From Agarivorans litoreus (GTDB lineage: Bacteria > Pseudomonadota > Gammaproteobacteria > Enterobacterales > Celerinatantimonadaceae): DNA of 64,000 bases. A program made the position numbers and the translations under genes. Of this stretch, positions 1 to 9,687 are shown in pieces (the stretch's first letter is position 1; the number at the start of each line of letters is the position of its first letter). A model generated the notes under the pieces. The model was not told where the DNA came from and did no database searches. It saw nothing but the letters and a program-made list of their open reading frames with translations. The stretch covers positions 3,157,001 to 3,221,000 of the forward strand of contig NZ_BLPI01000001.1 of NCBI RefSeq assembly GCF_019649015.1, read 5' to 3'.

Positions 1-967
1 TAAATCCTGAGTGATTGAGTAAACCATTAAACAGCGTATTTAGACCAAATATCATGGTAAACGGATACTTTCGCAGGTCGTTTACAAAGCTATTAAGATC
101 TCGTGGGTTGGTTATCAACAAGTTATTGCCGCCAATGTAAATGATGAACATCATGCTCACGGTATTGGCAAAAATGTGATAAAGCGGCAGCGGTGTTACC
201 GCATGCTCTTTATCAAACAAGGTGCGCGGCCCAAAGTGATAGTAAACTTGAATAACATTAGCTAACACATTGCGGTGAGTTAACATAGCCCCTTTTGCTA
301 CACCCGTTGTGCCGCCGGTATATTGCAAGTAAGCAATATCATCACTATTTAGCTGCGGCTTTTGGTAGGCCATTGTTTTGCCTTGGGTTAAAGCGCGACG
401 CATTGAAATGGCACCTGGCAAGTTGTACTTCGGCACCATTTTTTTTACGTATTTGACCACAAAATTCACTAGAGTGCGTTTATGCACAGCCAGTTGGTCG
501 CCAATACGAGTAAGAATAATGTGTTTAACTTTGGTGTCTTTGATGACTTGCTGAAGGCTATTCCCAAAGTTTGTAACAGCCACAATTGCAGTAGCTTCTG
601 AGTCACAAAGTTGATGTTTTAGCTCACGCGGCGTGTAAAGCGGGTTGACATTTACCACCACTAAACCGGCACGCAGTGCACCATATAGCGCAATAGGGTA
701 TTGCAACACATTTGGCATCATTAAGGCGATACGCTCGCCGGGTTTCATGGCTAACTCTTGCTGCAGATAAGCGGCAAAGGCGAGCGATTTTTGGTCTAGC
801 TCTTGATAAGTGAGACTTTGACCCATGTTGACAAAAGCTGTTTGTTTAGGAAATTTTTTACAGCTGTGTTCAAACAATTCCAGTAAGTTTTCAAATTGCT
901 CTGTATTTATTTCAGCTGGTACATCATCGGGGTAGCTTTTTAACCAAGGTTGGTCTGATGAATTCAT
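1..967 (-). CDS. fadD: Long-chain-fatty-acid--CoA ligase FadD, N-terminal part (cut by window edge)
   Basis: An open minus-strand frame runs from ATG at 967 to the left edge, about 322 codons. The start ([13 protein letters not shown]) has a GAGGAT ribosome site a few bases upstream. The translation is that of an AMP-forming acyl-CoA synthetase: a region shared by FadD proteins ([11 protein letters not shown]) and the P-loop-like AMP-binding motif [12 protein letters not shown] near residue 225. The enzyme would activate long-chain fatty acids with ATP and CoA at the inner membrane for beta-oxidation or lipid synthesis. The C-terminal half lies outside the window. A fadL porin with FadR-like boxes lies 25 kb away, so uptake and activation are both represented here. 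Identification is firm; the exact paralogue is less so. Confidence 0.9.
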   Translation of the reverse strand, partial: MNSSDQPWLKSYPDDVPAEINTEQFENLLELFEHSCKKFPKQTAFVNMGQSLTYQELDQKSLAFAAYLQQELAMKPGERIALMMPNVLQYPIALYGALRAGLVVVNVNPLYTPRELKHQLCDSEATAIVAVTNFGNSLQQVIKDTKVKHIILTRIGDQLAVHKRTLVNFVVKYVKKMVPKYNLPGAISMRRALTQGKTMAYQKPQLNSDDIAYLQYTGGTTGVAKGAMLTHRNVLANVIQVYYHFGPRTLFDKEHAVTPLPLYHIFANTVSMMFIIYIGGNNLLITNPRDLNSFVNDLRKYPFTMIFGLNTLFNGLLNHSGF

Positions 968-2268
968 ATTCTATCCTCACCCACTATTTGGCATGTTTAA
1001 TACTGTTTGGTTAACAAGTTTGTTTTACCAAGCAGATAAAATACTGTTTCGGGGCATATCTATTTTTTGCCGCAAGGTTAGCTGATTGGTGTCATAAACC
1101 CTAGTGCATTTTTGCGATTCGTTGAGCTAAATCATTAGCCAATTTCTTCAAGTAACCAGTTTTGTGGATGAAGTGGCAATAAGTGATGGAATTATTTGAA
1201 GCTAGCGAAGTCTTTGAAGTCTTTGAATGATGGAGAGTGAGTTTTCTCACTAGCAAAGCCTAAACGAACAATGGGAGTGATATTTAGGCGCTGCATTAGT
1301 ACTTAGTCATTTTCTTGCTGTGTTTGAGTGATGATGTTGTTAGCAACAACCTGCACTTCTGCTACTTTTCGTTTTAAATCGTCTGTGGCAAATTTGTTTA
1401 AGTTATTGCATGACGCTGCCAAAGTGATACCTATTCTAATCATATCTAAAGTATTGCCTATGAGAATGTCCTCTGCTTGTCGGCTTTAGCTATGCTGCTA
1501 ACGCGTGCTTGCAGTTTAAATTGATAAAGCGACACTAAAAACTCTCTTTGGGATGTAAATTATATCTCTAAGTTTGTATGTGACTCATTTCATCTAAACG
1601 GTGTTTAATTATGAATATTTTGGCTTTTTAATCAGGTTTAAGTGGGGTTTGTGAGATAAAATTCTATAACTTAGTTGTCGTCGAGTTTACAGAGGTAGTG
1701 AGTGAGGACTTGGATTGCTAGGTTTGGTTGTTGCTCTTTTCGCCAAGCAATGTCTCAGTGCCAATGTTTTTTGCTCATCCCTCTCCCCCAAAACTCGCTA
1801 AGCTGTTGTTGTGCAAACAACGGCTCGCATAAATAGCGACGCAAAATAGCCTAAGCTAAATCTGTTTTTACTCATTTGATAATTGGTTGACTATTGCTGG
1901 CGCGAGTTAAACGGTGGCTAATAGTTTGAGAACTCGCTAAACCCAACTGATTGACAAAGTTGAAGCCGATTTGTCTAAGCTGGCGTAGCTCTTGCTCTAG
2001 GTCATTAACCAAGTGGCTAAGGGGGGCGGTGTTTTCCTAGTTTACGCGCCTCATCAGCAAAGCCTCCGCATTCCTTGGTATAAACAAATGCTTCAAGTTG
2101 CTCAGTGGATGCAGACATGGCGCCCTTATAGGGCATTATAGGAAGTCAATGTTTATTACTATATCCTATTTGGTGGTAGCTTATATTTGTCAGCTTTTAC
2201 CGCCTATAAGCTTGATAATAGCCTTGTTTTTACTAGTGTTAGCTTAGGGGACAAGAAAGGAAGCAGCG
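968..2268. other. Decayed intergenic stretch
   Basis: This 1.3 kb between fadD and the binding-protein gene has no intact gene. The right half holds the remains of a LysR regulator, listed separately. The left half (about 1080-1560) has only short, stop-ridden frames. The longest is a 46-codon minus-strand frame at 1303-1443 without a convincing ribosome site. The sequence is AT-rich and looks like former coding sequence in decay. Confidence 0.5.
1671..2118 (-). pseudogene. LysR-type regulator remnant (frameshifted, internally deleted)
   Basis: From ATG at 2118 the minus strand reads MSASTEQLEAFVYTKECGGF, the usual opening of a LysR helix-turn-helix. It continues through DEARKLGKHRPP and then meets a TAG after a C/G run near 2020-2026. 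Moving one base restores SHLVNDLEQELRQL, the normal end of the LysR DNA-binding domain. Further on, fragments such as IAWRKEQQPNLAIQVLTHYL look like the C-terminal end of the effector domain. Most of the roughly 200-residue effector domain is missing. It is a dead gene with at least one frameshift, several stops and a large deletion. The family assignment rests on motif recognition. Confidence 0.6.
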
Positions 2269-2982
2269 GTGTTACGTATATTAATACTTTTTCTTAATTA
2301 CTTAGTTATTGTCTCTGCGCAGGCTTCGTGTGAAACCATTAGAGTTAATGGTGAGCACAATTGGTTTGGTGTGTCATACAGAGAGAGCTCGCAAGCTCCA
2401 TTGCAAGGTTTGGCGGTAGAGTTAGCAAATAAAGTATTTTCCGATGTTGGTATAAAACCAAATTATCAAGCTATGGTGCCCTGGAAGCGGCAGTTTTTGC
2501 AGCTAGAAACCGGCGATCTAGATGTAATTATTGCTGCTTTTTATAATCAACAGCGAGGTAACAAGTTTGTTTATAGCGAAGCGGTAGGCGTTGAGTATAG
2601 CTCTGCGTTTATTCACATAGAGGAAAGAGCAGCTTTTAGCGATGTAGAAAGCCTAGTGGGCAAGCGTGGCATACAGCTGTTAGGCAGTAGCTTTGGTGAC
2701 CAGTTTGATAGCTATGCCAAGCAAAACCTTACCATATCTACAATGGATGACCTAGATAGAGCTATTAGGCTGATTGCCTTAAAAAGAGCTGACTATTTGC
2801 TATATGCCACCCATGGTGGCAGGCAAAAAATTGCCACTTCAGAATATGCCGACTCATTGGTGGATTTACAGCCCAGTATAATTAAACAACCGATTTATAT
2901 GGTGATGTCTAAATCTTCTCCCTGCTTAGAGTATTTGGATGACATTAATCGTGCCATTAGGCTTAATCGAGACGACTTTTAG
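2269..2982 (+). CDS. Periplasmic solute-binding protein, family 3-like
   Basis: A 237-residue protein starting at GTG, with AAGGAAG as ribosome site. The first 19 or so residues form a signal peptide ending ...VSAQA before SCETIRV. The body has the layout of amino-acid-type periplasmic binding proteins (SBP_bac_3): GLAVELANKVFSDVGIKPNY, then the PWKRQFLQLETGDLDVIIAAF stretch, and a C-terminal IYMVMSKSSPC. No permease or ATPase gene is adjacent. It therefore resembles the many orphan SBP_bac_3 proteins of marine gammaproteobacteria whose ligand is unknown. It precedes the efflux operon tail-to-tail with a shared terminator. Confidence 0.75.
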   Translation: MLRILILFLNYLVIVSAQASCETIRVNGEHNWFGVSYRESSQAPLQGLAVELANKVFSDVGIKPNYQAMVPWKRQFLQLETGDLDVIIAAFYNQQRGNKFVYSEAVGVEYSSAFIHIEERAAFSDVESLVGKRGIQLLGSSFGDQFDSYAKQNLTISTMDDLDRAIRLIALKRADYLLYATHGGRQKIATSEYADSLVDLQPSIIKQPIYMVMSKSSPCLEYLDDINRAIRLNRDDF

Positions 2983-3000
2983 GTCTTTTTATTGCCAATA

Positions 3001-3028
3001 AATAAGCAAGCCCTGAGGCTTGCTTATT
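3001..3028. terminator. Bidirectional terminator between binding protein and RND pump
   Basis: A perfect 12-bp stem (AATAAGCAAGCC / GGCTTGCTTATT) with a CTGA loop lies between the convergent genes ending at 2982 and 3050. An AT-rich flank on both sides suits termination in both directions. Confidence 0.75.
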
Positions 3029-3049
3029 AATGCTAAAATTAGAGTTTGA

Positions 3050-6000
3050 CTATGGCTCTTCTATTTCCTCTAACTTAGTTGAACCACCATGGTGAATTTC
3101 TCTACGGCGCTGAATCATGGCGTAAAATCCAGGAATTAAGAAGGTACCCACCAATAACACACAAAGCAAACCTCCAACCAAGGATATACCTAATGAGTTT
3201 TGGCTAATATGACCGGCGCCATTGGCTAACACCAGCGGGATCATGCCAAAGATAAACGACCAAGAAGTCATGTTCACGGCCCTGAAACGCAGGGTGCCAC
3301 CAGTTACCGCAGCTTGGTTGATGGGCATATTGTTGTCTTCACGTTGCATACGAGCAAACTCAACAATCAAAATGGCATTTTTGGCGGCTAGTGCAATCAG
3401 CAGTACTAGGCCAATTTGTGCGTACAGGTTCATTGGCAATCCGGCAATTGCTAGCGCTACAAATGAGCCTAAAGTGGCTACTGGTACTACTAAGATAATC
3501 GCTAAAGGTATCGTCCAGCTTTCGTATTGCGCCACCATAAACAAATAGATAAATAGCAACGCGAGGGCAAAAGCAAAAACGGCTAGGTTACCGGCCTCAA
3601 TTTCCTGGTAGGCCATACCGGTCCATTCATATTGATAGCCGTTTGGCAGCTCTTCAGCGGCTATTCGCTCCATTGCTGCAATGGCATCGCCCGAGGAGTA
3701 GCCCGGAGCTGGTTGTCCTTGTAGTACCGCGCTGCGGTATAAGTTATAGCGCCATGCTACATCGGGTGCAAATTGCTGTTCAATACTGACTAAAGTGCTT
3801 AATGGCACCATGTCGCCGCTCATGCTACGAACATGAAATTGACCAAGATTATCTAGGCGACTACGGTATTCATCTTCAGCCTGCATAGTGACTCGGAAGT
3901 TTTTACCATATAGGGTAAAGTCGTTCACATATAACGAGCCTAGGTTGGCTTGCAAGGTTGTGAACAAATCTCCCAATGGCACGCCTAATTGTTTGGCTTT
4001 GCTACGATCAATATCTACGTAATAGTGCGGTACATCGGCTCGAAATGTACTAAAAGCGCTGCCAATTTCTGGTGCTGCATTGGCTTTAATAGTGATATCT
4101 TGCATCACTTGGGCAAGATCACTGCGCGAGCGACCTAAGCCATCTTGAAGCACAAACTCAAAACCTGAAGCGGTGCCCATGCCAGGGACTGCGGGGGGGC
4201 CAAACGCAAAAATCATTGCATCTTGAATTCGCCCGTAAGCCTGTTGATTAATACGCTGACTAATCGCAAAAGAGCTATGATCGCCCTCTAGAGCGTTGCG
4301 TTCGTCCCAGTGTTTTAACTTTACAAACATGGTGGCTGCATTTGACTGAATCGCTCCAGCTAATAAGCCATAGCCGTTCGCTAAACTTACAGCCTCTACG
4401 CCGGGCTCTTCAAGAATAATGTCATTTAGACGTTGAGATACTTCTGCTGTGCGGCTTAATGAAGCAGAGTCTGGCAGCTGTACGTTAACTAGCAACACGC
4501 CTTTATCTTCTTGCGGAACGAAGGCTTTAGAGGTGTTGTGGTTCATCCACGCTACAGCTGCAATAGCCAAGCAGAAAAATACTACTAAGGCTGCGCTGCG
4601 CCTAACCAGCATTCCAGCGGCTTGTCCGTAGCGGGTCGTCACTGCCACTAAACCCCGGTTAAATAGAGCAAACCAACGTGCTTGTTTTTGTTTACCACGT
4701 TTTAAAACCAGCGAACATATAGCAGGTGACAAAGTCAAGGCGTTGATTGACGATATGACCACCGAGATACAAATGGTAATAGCAAATTGACGATACATTA
4801 CCCCGGTAATCCCCGGAAGCATGGCAACCGGTAAGAACACTGCCAGCAGTACCAAGGTTGAAGATATAATCGGTCCGGTTACTTCACGCATGGCTTTTAA
4901 GGTGGCTTGACGTGGAGTGAGTTCTGGATGCGCTGATAGTTTACTGTCGACGTTTTCAATCACCAGAATCGCGTCATCCACTACAATACCAATGGCCAAA
5001 ATTAAACCAAATAAGGTAATGGTGTTAATGGTAAAGCCGGTTGCCAACATAATGGCAAAGGTGCCAATCAGTGATACCGGAATAGCGACCACTGGAATCA
5101 ACGTAGAGCGCCAGCTACCCAAGAACAGGTAAGTTACCAAAATTACCAGCAAAATCGCTTCAATAAGGGTTTTAATTACACCTTTGACTGACTCTTCCAC
5201 AAATAAGGTGGTGTCGTAGGCAATTTCGTAATCCATTTTTTCTGGCATATTGGCTTTAAGCTGGTCCATTAAAGCCATTACTGCTTCGCCACTTTCTAAA
5301 GCGTTAGCGCCAGTTTGCAAGGATAAAATCACTGATACCGAAGGCTGGTCCCTAAACTCGCCAAAGGCGGCATAACCACGTTTGCCTAACTCTACCCGGG
5401 CTACGTCTTTCAAATATATTTTTGAGCCATCGGCATTAGCTACAAGAAGAATATTTTCAAAGTCTTCTACCGTGTCTAAACGGCCCTTGGTTAGCAAACT
5501 AAACTGTACATCGTTGTTGGCTTGGTAGGGCGGTGCACCAATAGAACCTACCGCAACTTGTACGTTTTGCTCGGCTAGACTGGCGCGAATATCACTGGTG
5601 GTTAAGTTAAGGTTGGCAAGCTTGAGTGGATCTAACCAAACCCGCATCGAGTATTCAGCCGAGCTGATTACCCGTACATCACTAATGCCTTTCACTCGCG
5701 CTAATTGGTCTTCAATGTTTAGTGTGACGTAGTTATTTAAGAAGGTATCGTCGTAGTGCCCGTCTGGAGAGTAAAAGTTAAGCACCATTAATAAGTCTGG
5801 TGAACGTTTACGTACAGTTACACCCACTTGGCGCACTTCTGGCGGCAACTTAGATTCAATTTGAGTAACCCGGTTTTGCACATTAATTTGTGCCATATCG
5901 GGATCGGTGCCGATATCAAAAGTCACGGTCAATGAATACGAGCCATCGTTAGCGCTTTTGGAATTCATGTATAACATGTCTTCCACGCCGTTCACCGAGC

Positions 6001-6202
6001 TTTCAATCACTTCGGCAACGGCTTCTTCTACGGTCTCGGCGCTTGCACCCGTGTAATAAGCCGAAACACTTACCGAGGGCGGGCTTATTTGTGGGTATTC
6101 AGCCACCGGCAGTACCATTAGGGCAATCGCCCCAGCCAATGACAATAAAATTGAAATAACCAAAGCAAACTTTGGCCTTTGAATAAAAAAGCGACTAAGC
6201 AT
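3050..6202 (-). CDS. RND multidrug efflux pump, inner-membrane subunit (AcrB/MexB type, HAE1)
   Basis: A 1050-residue proton-driven transporter of the hydrophobe/amphiphile efflux family. It starts with [17 protein letters not shown], the usual first helix, and has the paired acidic residues of the proton relay in [14 protein letters not shown] near residue 405. Length and the two large periplasmic loops match AcrB. It lies 14 bp downstream of the periplasmic adaptor gene, so the two form one operon. No outer-membrane channel gene is present, so a TolC encoded elsewhere is implied. Substrates cannot be read from sequence. A 12-bp perfect palindrome upstream of the adaptor gene may be the repressor site. 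Confidence 0.93.
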   Translation of the reverse strand: MLSRFFIQRPKFALVISILLSLAGAIALMVLPVAEYPQISPPSVSVSAYYTGASAETVEEAVAEVIESSVNGVEDMLYMNSKSANDGSYSLTVTFDIGTDPDMAQINVQNRVTQIESKLPPEVRQVGVTVRKRSPDLLMVLNFYSPDGHYDDTFLNNYVTLNIEDQLARVKGISDVRVISSAEYSMRVWLDPLKLANLNLTTSDIRASLAEQNVQVAVGSIGAPPYQANNDVQFSLLTKGRLDTVEDFENILLVANADGSKIYLKDVARVELGKRGYAAFGEFRDQPSVSVILSLQTGANALESGEAVMALMDQLKANMPEKMDYEIAYDTTLFVEESVKGVIKTLIEAILLVILVTYLFLGSWRSTLIPVVAIPVSLIGTFAIMLATGFTINTITLFGLILAIGIVVDDAILVIENVDSKLSAHPELTPRQATLKAMREVTGPIISSTLVLLAVFLPVAMLPGITGVMYRQFAITICISVVISSINALTLSPAICSLVLKRGKQKQARWFALFNRGLVAVTTRYGQAAGMLVRRSAALVVFFCLAIAAVAWMNHNTSKAFVPQEDKGVLLVNVQLPDSASLSRTAEVSQRLNDIILEEPGVEAVSLANGYGLLAGAIQSNAATMFVKLKHWDERNALEGDHSSFAISQRINQQAYGRIQDAMIFAFGPPAVPGMGTASGFEFVLQDGLGRSRSDLAQVMQDITIKANAAPEIGSAFSTFRADVPHYYVDIDRSKAKQLGVPLGDLFTTLQANLGSLYVNDFTLYGKNFRVTMQAEDEYRSRLDNLGQFHVRSMSGDMVPLSTLVSIEQQFAPDVAWRYNLYRSAVLQGQPAPGYSSGDAIAAMERIAAEELPNGYQYEWTGMAYQEIEAGNLAVFAFALALLFIYLFMVAQYESWTIPLAIILVVPVATLGSFVALAIAGLPMNLYAQIGLVLLIALAAKNAILIVEFARMQREDNNMPINQAAVTGGTLRFRAVNMTSWSFIFGMIPLVLANGAGHISQNSLGISLVGGLLCVLLVGTFLIPGFYAMIQRRREIHHGGSTKLEEIEEP

Positions 6203-6216
6203 AGTGACTAATTACC

Positions 6217-7344
6217 TTATCCTTGCTGCTTTTCAACAACTTGTACTGGGTGACCATGGCGTACACGTTGTAAGCCTGCAGTGATGACCTGCTCGTCACC
6301 TTGTAAACCTTGATGGATAACCACGCCTTGCTCTAGTACTGGGCCGATGGTTACATTGCGGCGTTCAGCTTTATTGTCGGCACCTACAAGCATTACATAT
6401 TCACCTTCTAGGTCACTTTGTACCGCTCTACGAGGGATTACCGTTGCCTCAACCAATTCGGTGCTGGTAAGTCCAATTTCAACATACTGACCAGGCAACA
6501 GTTGCTGTTGCGGATTGTCAAATTGGGCGCTGATGTTAATAGTACCAGTTTGTAAATCGATTCGGTTGTCGATGAAATCTAAACGACCTGGATTGGGATA
6601 CTTACGGTTGTCGCTAATTACTAAATCAACAATAGTGGCCTCGGTTTGTGCACTCGAGTGAGCGTCCACATGATCAAGCCCCATAGCCAAACGTTCACGC
6701 TCTGATACCCGAAAGCTCGCGCGAATTGGGTTTAAACTCACTAGGTTGGTTAGCGCGCCACTAGTCATAGTGATTAAGTCACCGGTACTTACTTCACTTT
6801 GGCCAATTCGCCCATTAAAAGGCGCCACAATACGGGTGTGTTTTAAATCTACAAGACTGGCGCTAAGCAAAGCTTCAGCTGCCTCTAATTGCGCTTCGCT
6901 AGATAGCTTTTCTGCGGTTAAGCGATCGAACTCTGAGCGACTTATATTTTTTTCTGGCAATAAACGTTTGCCACGCTGCCAGTTTATTTCCGCATTGGTT
7001 AGAGCTGCTTTAGCTTTTGCTAGTGAGGCTTTGGCTTGTGCAACAGCAGCTTGATAGCGGGTTGGGTCAATCTCATAGAGTAGCTGTCCGCGTTTTACCA
7101 TCTGGCCATCTTCAAAGTGACGCTTTACTAAATAGCCGCTTACCTGCGCACGAATATCAACATCTTGATAGGCCTCGATACGGCCAACAAATTGTTGTGA
7201 AGGCGCGTATTGAAGTTTTTGTGCCAATTCAGTATTCACTAGACTGGCAGGGGCCTGAGCAGCAGACTCGTTAGATGAGTTGCACGCACTGAGCAAAACT
7301 AATGCTGCGGCAGTCGCAAGCATACGAAGATGGGTGGAAAACAT
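6217..7344 (-). CDS. RND efflux periplasmic adaptor (membrane fusion protein, AcrA/MexA type)
   Basis: A 375-residue lipoprotein: the signal sequence ends in LLSAC, so Cys21 should be lipidated. It has the biotinyl-lipoyl-like half (DIRAQVSGYLVKRHFEDGQMVKRGQLLYEIDP), an alpha-helical hairpin at about 95-165, and the second lipoyl half with IVAPFNGRIGQSEVSTGDLI. The C-terminal membrane-proximal domain has the VIPRRAVQ...EYVMLV pattern. It bridges the pump encoded just downstream to an outer-membrane channel. It is the first gene of the efflux operon and has about 315 bp of upstream regulatory DNA. Confidence 0.93.
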   Translation of the reverse strand: MFSTHLRMLATAAALVLLSACNSSNESAAQAPASLVNTELAQKLQYAPSQQFVGRIEAYQDVDIRAQVSGYLVKRHFEDGQMVKRGQLLYEIDPTRYQAAVAQAKASLAKAKAALTNAEINWQRGKRLLPEKNISRSEFDRLTAEKLSSEAQLEAAEALLSASLVDLKHTRIVAPFNGRIGQSEVSTGDLITMTSGALTNLVSLNPIRASFRVSERERLAMGLDHVDAHSSAQTEATIVDLVISDNRKYPNPGRLDFIDNRIDLQTGTINISAQFDNPQQQLLPGQYVEIGLTSTELVEATVIPRRAVQSDLEGEYVMLVGADNKAERRNVTIGPVLEQGVVIHQGLQGDEQVITAGLQRVRHGHPVQVVEKQQG

Positions 7345-7469
7345 GAAACAATCCTCAAACTATACAATGGTGCGGAACAAGTTGCCGAAAGAGCTAAGAG
7401 CTCCCTGCATTGATATAGTTGGCGGATGCTAACTAGAACGCGATCCTTGCGAAACGCCTTTCTGACGCC

Positions 7470-7497
7470 TTTATTTTTAGTGTTTACTAAAAATAAA
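7470..7497. promoter_or_regulatory. 12-bp perfect inverted repeat upstream of the efflux operon
   Basis: TTTATTTTTAGT and ACTAAAAATAAA face each other across a GTTT spacer, about 125 bp before the adaptor start. Its symmetry and place suit a repressor operator (TetR- or MarR-like regulators often control such pumps). No regulator gene is adjacent, so the regulator is unknown. It also overlaps the promoter zone of the divergent small gene. Confidence 0.45.
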
Positions 7498-7538
7498 TAG
7501 GGGCTAAATATACACCTATATACACCAAAGGTAGCCTC

Positions 7539-7569
7539 AGAAATACCGAGGGTTAGCTTCGGTATTTCT
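7539..7569. promoter_or_regulatory. 11-bp stem hairpin in divergent intergenic region
   Basis: AGAAATACCGA / TCGGTATTTCT with a 9-base loop, perfect pairing. On the plus strand it is followed by an AT-rich tract with a T run. It could end a short transcript or bind a protein. It lies between two divergent genes, so it is not a gene-end terminator for either. Confidence 0.35.
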
Positions 7570-7733
7570 TACTGTTATTGATTTTTTGTTGATCAGTTGT
7601 TTTGTAAATCAACCCATGACAGCGGCTTAGCTATAAGTATTTTATCGAATACTTGTAGGTGAATAGGATAAAGCTCTGCATGGGGTGTGGCTTTACGCTA
7701 TTATCTAGCCAAATTTTAGAGCGCGTAGAGGGC

Positions 7734-7994
7734 ATGATGGCACGCCAAGTGACATACAAATATAAACGTCAAACCAAGGTCATAAATTTTTCTTTTGATA
7801 AATATCATGATGTACATGAAGCAGTAGCGGCAGCTGAAGGTGTTGATATTTCTTCATTTTTAGCTATGGAGAAACAGTTGGCTATGTCTACTAGAGACAA
7901 GGCTACCTTGAAAGAATACCGAGCAAAAGAGTTCCAGCGTTTGGGCTTTAGCGATATTCGCTTTTTAAAAGACGAAGAGAAAGAAGCCAAATAG
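7734..7994 (+). CDS. Small conserved-looking hypothetical protein
   Basis: I place the start at ATG 7734 (or the adjacent ATG 7737), just after an AGAGGG ribosome-like site, giving about 86 residues beginning MMARQVTYKYKRQTKV. An upstream in-frame GTG at 7659 would add 25 residues of atypical sequence. The product is small, charged and soluble, with an acidic/basic tail FLKDEEKEAK, no membrane segment and no motif I recognise. It is divergent from the efflux operon and codon use looks like that of its neighbours, so it is probably real. Function unknown. Confidence 0.5.
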   Translation: MMARQVTYKYKRQTKVINFSFDKYHDVHEAVAAAEGVDISSFLAMEKQLAMSTRDKATLKEYRAKEFQRLGFSDIRFLKDEEKEAK

Positions 7995-8090
7995 TGATTT
8001 AGTGCTTGAAAGCGCTTTTCTATAAAGTGCCCCTATATTTAACAAGGTTTTTTATTAAGCTAGCTTGATAAACAACAGGGAATGTTAAAT

Positions 8091-8984
8091 ATGTCTGAAT
8101 CTATCCACTTCTTAGCGTTAGTTGATGAGCTCTCAGCGCTTGCACAAGTTGATGCCATTTTACTCGCGGGCTCACGCGCGAGCGGCCTTGCTGATAGCTA
8201 TTCTGACTACGATGTGTATGTTTATTTAAACGCCCCCTTGGCGGCTAAAACACGTCAAAAGCTAGTGGCAAAGCATTGCCAGTATCTTGAGTTAAATAAT
8301 CAGTTTTGGGAAACCGAAGACGATGGTGTATTGCTCGACGGAATAGAGATTGAACTCATCTATCGAGACTTTTCCTTCTTGGAAAATGAGCTGCATAACT
8401 TAGTGGAGCGCCATCAAGCCAAGGTGGGTTACAGTACCTGCTTTTGGGCAAACTTGCTCGACTCAAAAATCCTTTATGATGCTAACGGTGAAGCCAAGCG
8501 CTTACAGCAACGTTTTGATGTGGCTTATCCCAGGGCTCTGCAACAAGCAATCGTAAATAAAAATGCGCCTTTACTTATGCAGCAAATGCCCGCTTACTAC
8601 TTTCAATTAGCTAAGGCTTTAAAACGCCAAGACCGGGTTAGCTTAAATCACCGCTGTGCAGAGTTTTTAGCCAGCTATTTCGACATTCTGTTTGCTATTA
8701 ATGGGCTGCCGCACCCTGGAGAGAAGCGTATGCTTGAGTATGCTGAACTGCACTGCAATATTTGTCCAGACCAGCTAGCTGAAAATGTTGAACGTTTGCT
8801 GGCTGAAGTGGGGCAAGCAGCAGACAGCTTATTAGATACAGTGAGTTTGCTAAGTGAAAACTTGCAGCAAGTGGTAACTACTCAAACATCGCTAGCGTGG
8901 CCGAAAAGCCGCAGTAAAACGGACCTGAGTAATACTGAAAAATCGCAGAGTTTGACTAAAAGATCCAGCTATTCAGATGGTTAA
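8091..8984 (+). CDS. Nucleotidyltransferase-fold protein (DUF4037-like)
   Basis: A 297-residue protein if started at the second ATG (8091, MSESIHFLAL), which lies a proper 8 bases from the AGGGA ribosome site. The ATG at 8082 abuts that site. The N-terminus has the minimal nucleotidyltransferase signature: ILLAGSRASG followed by SDYDVYVY, giving the GS motif and two metal-binding aspartates about a dozen residues later, with a third acidic position in GIEIELIYRD. The C-terminal helical part resembles DUF4037. Relatives include aminoglycoside-modifying and tRNA-type transferases, but the substrate here is unknown. The final 30 residues are Ser/Lys-rich and probably disordered. Confidence 0.7.
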   Translation: MSESIHFLALVDELSALAQVDAILLAGSRASGLADSYSDYDVYVYLNAPLAAKTRQKLVAKHCQYLELNNQFWETEDDGVLLDGIEIELIYRDFSFLENELHNLVERHQAKVGYSTCFWANLLDSKILYDANGEAKRLQQRFDVAYPRALQQAIVNKNAPLLMQQMPAYYFQLAKALKRQDRVSLNHRCAEFLASYFDILFAINGLPHPGEKRMLEYAELHCNICPDQLAENVERLLAEVGQAADSLLDTVSLLSENLQQVVTTQTSLAWPKSRSKTDLSNTEKSQSLTKRSSYSDG

Positions 8985-9180
8985 CCTGCATTATGTTGTT
9001 TTTAATGATTCGCTTAAAAATATTCATGCACAGGCGGTTTTTATTTGATAAATTACACCCGCATTTTTATATGCCACTAACAAGCTGTCTCATGGAGTGC
9101 TGTTAAACAGTTGAGAGCGTCCACCCCAAGGATTGGGCCAGCAATTTGGACGAACATTTTTGCTTGTTAATGAGAATTTT

Positions 9181-9438
9181 ATGCAAAGTATATTTGCCGA
9201 TATCGTTGGACTACTTGGTACTGCCTTAGTGGTAGGTTCGTTTTTTCTTTTACAGTTAGAGCGTTTAAATCCCAAGCAACTTGCCTATAACCTAATGAAC
9301 TTAAGCGGTGCTATTTTACTGCTAATTAGTTTGTGCATTAATTTTAATCTAGCTAGCTTTGTTATTGAGCTATTCTGGATTGGTGCATCAGTGGTAGGTA
9401 TTGTTAAGTACTTCAAACGAGAACCTGCTGTCGCTTAA
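9181..9438 (+). CDS. Small inner-membrane protein, CBU_0592-like
   Basis: An 85-residue hydrophobic protein starting at ATG 9181 (MQSIFADIVGLLGTALVVG). Three membrane helices are visible: residues about 7-25, 37-55 and 58-75. The pattern of a first helix, QLERLNP, YNLMNLSGAILLL and FVIELFW..GIVKYF matches the small CBU_0592-type membrane family found in many Proteobacteria. An upstream in-frame TTG at 9133 would add an unlikely polar leader. Function is unknown. Stand-alone gene. Confidence 0.65.
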   Translation: MQSIFADIVGLLGTALVVGSFFLLQLERLNPKQLAYNLMNLSGAILLLISLCINFNLASFVIELFWIGASVVGIVKYFKREPAVA

Positions 9439-9687
9439 GCATAATTTAAAATGACTTCGCGATAATTTTAAGAGCTATCGCCTTTATTCGATGGTGATAG
9501 TTCTTAACAAATGGCTAAGGCCTAATTTCTCCTTTCTTACATTATTCTGTTACCCTTTAAGCCAAGCGTTTTGGTTAAGACCCTCGCAACAAGTTTTGGT
9601 TAATCGCGACAAGTTTGACCACTTTGGCTGCCCAAATGGCTAAAAGCTTTGTATGCTTAAAGCATTCAAACCTAGCTGTTTACTTAT

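Noticed and set aside
1303-1443. 46-codon minus-strand frame starting MIRIGITLAASCNNLNKF
   Set aside because: No ribosome site, no known motif, and it lies in a decayed stretch with many stops, so I do not call it a gene.
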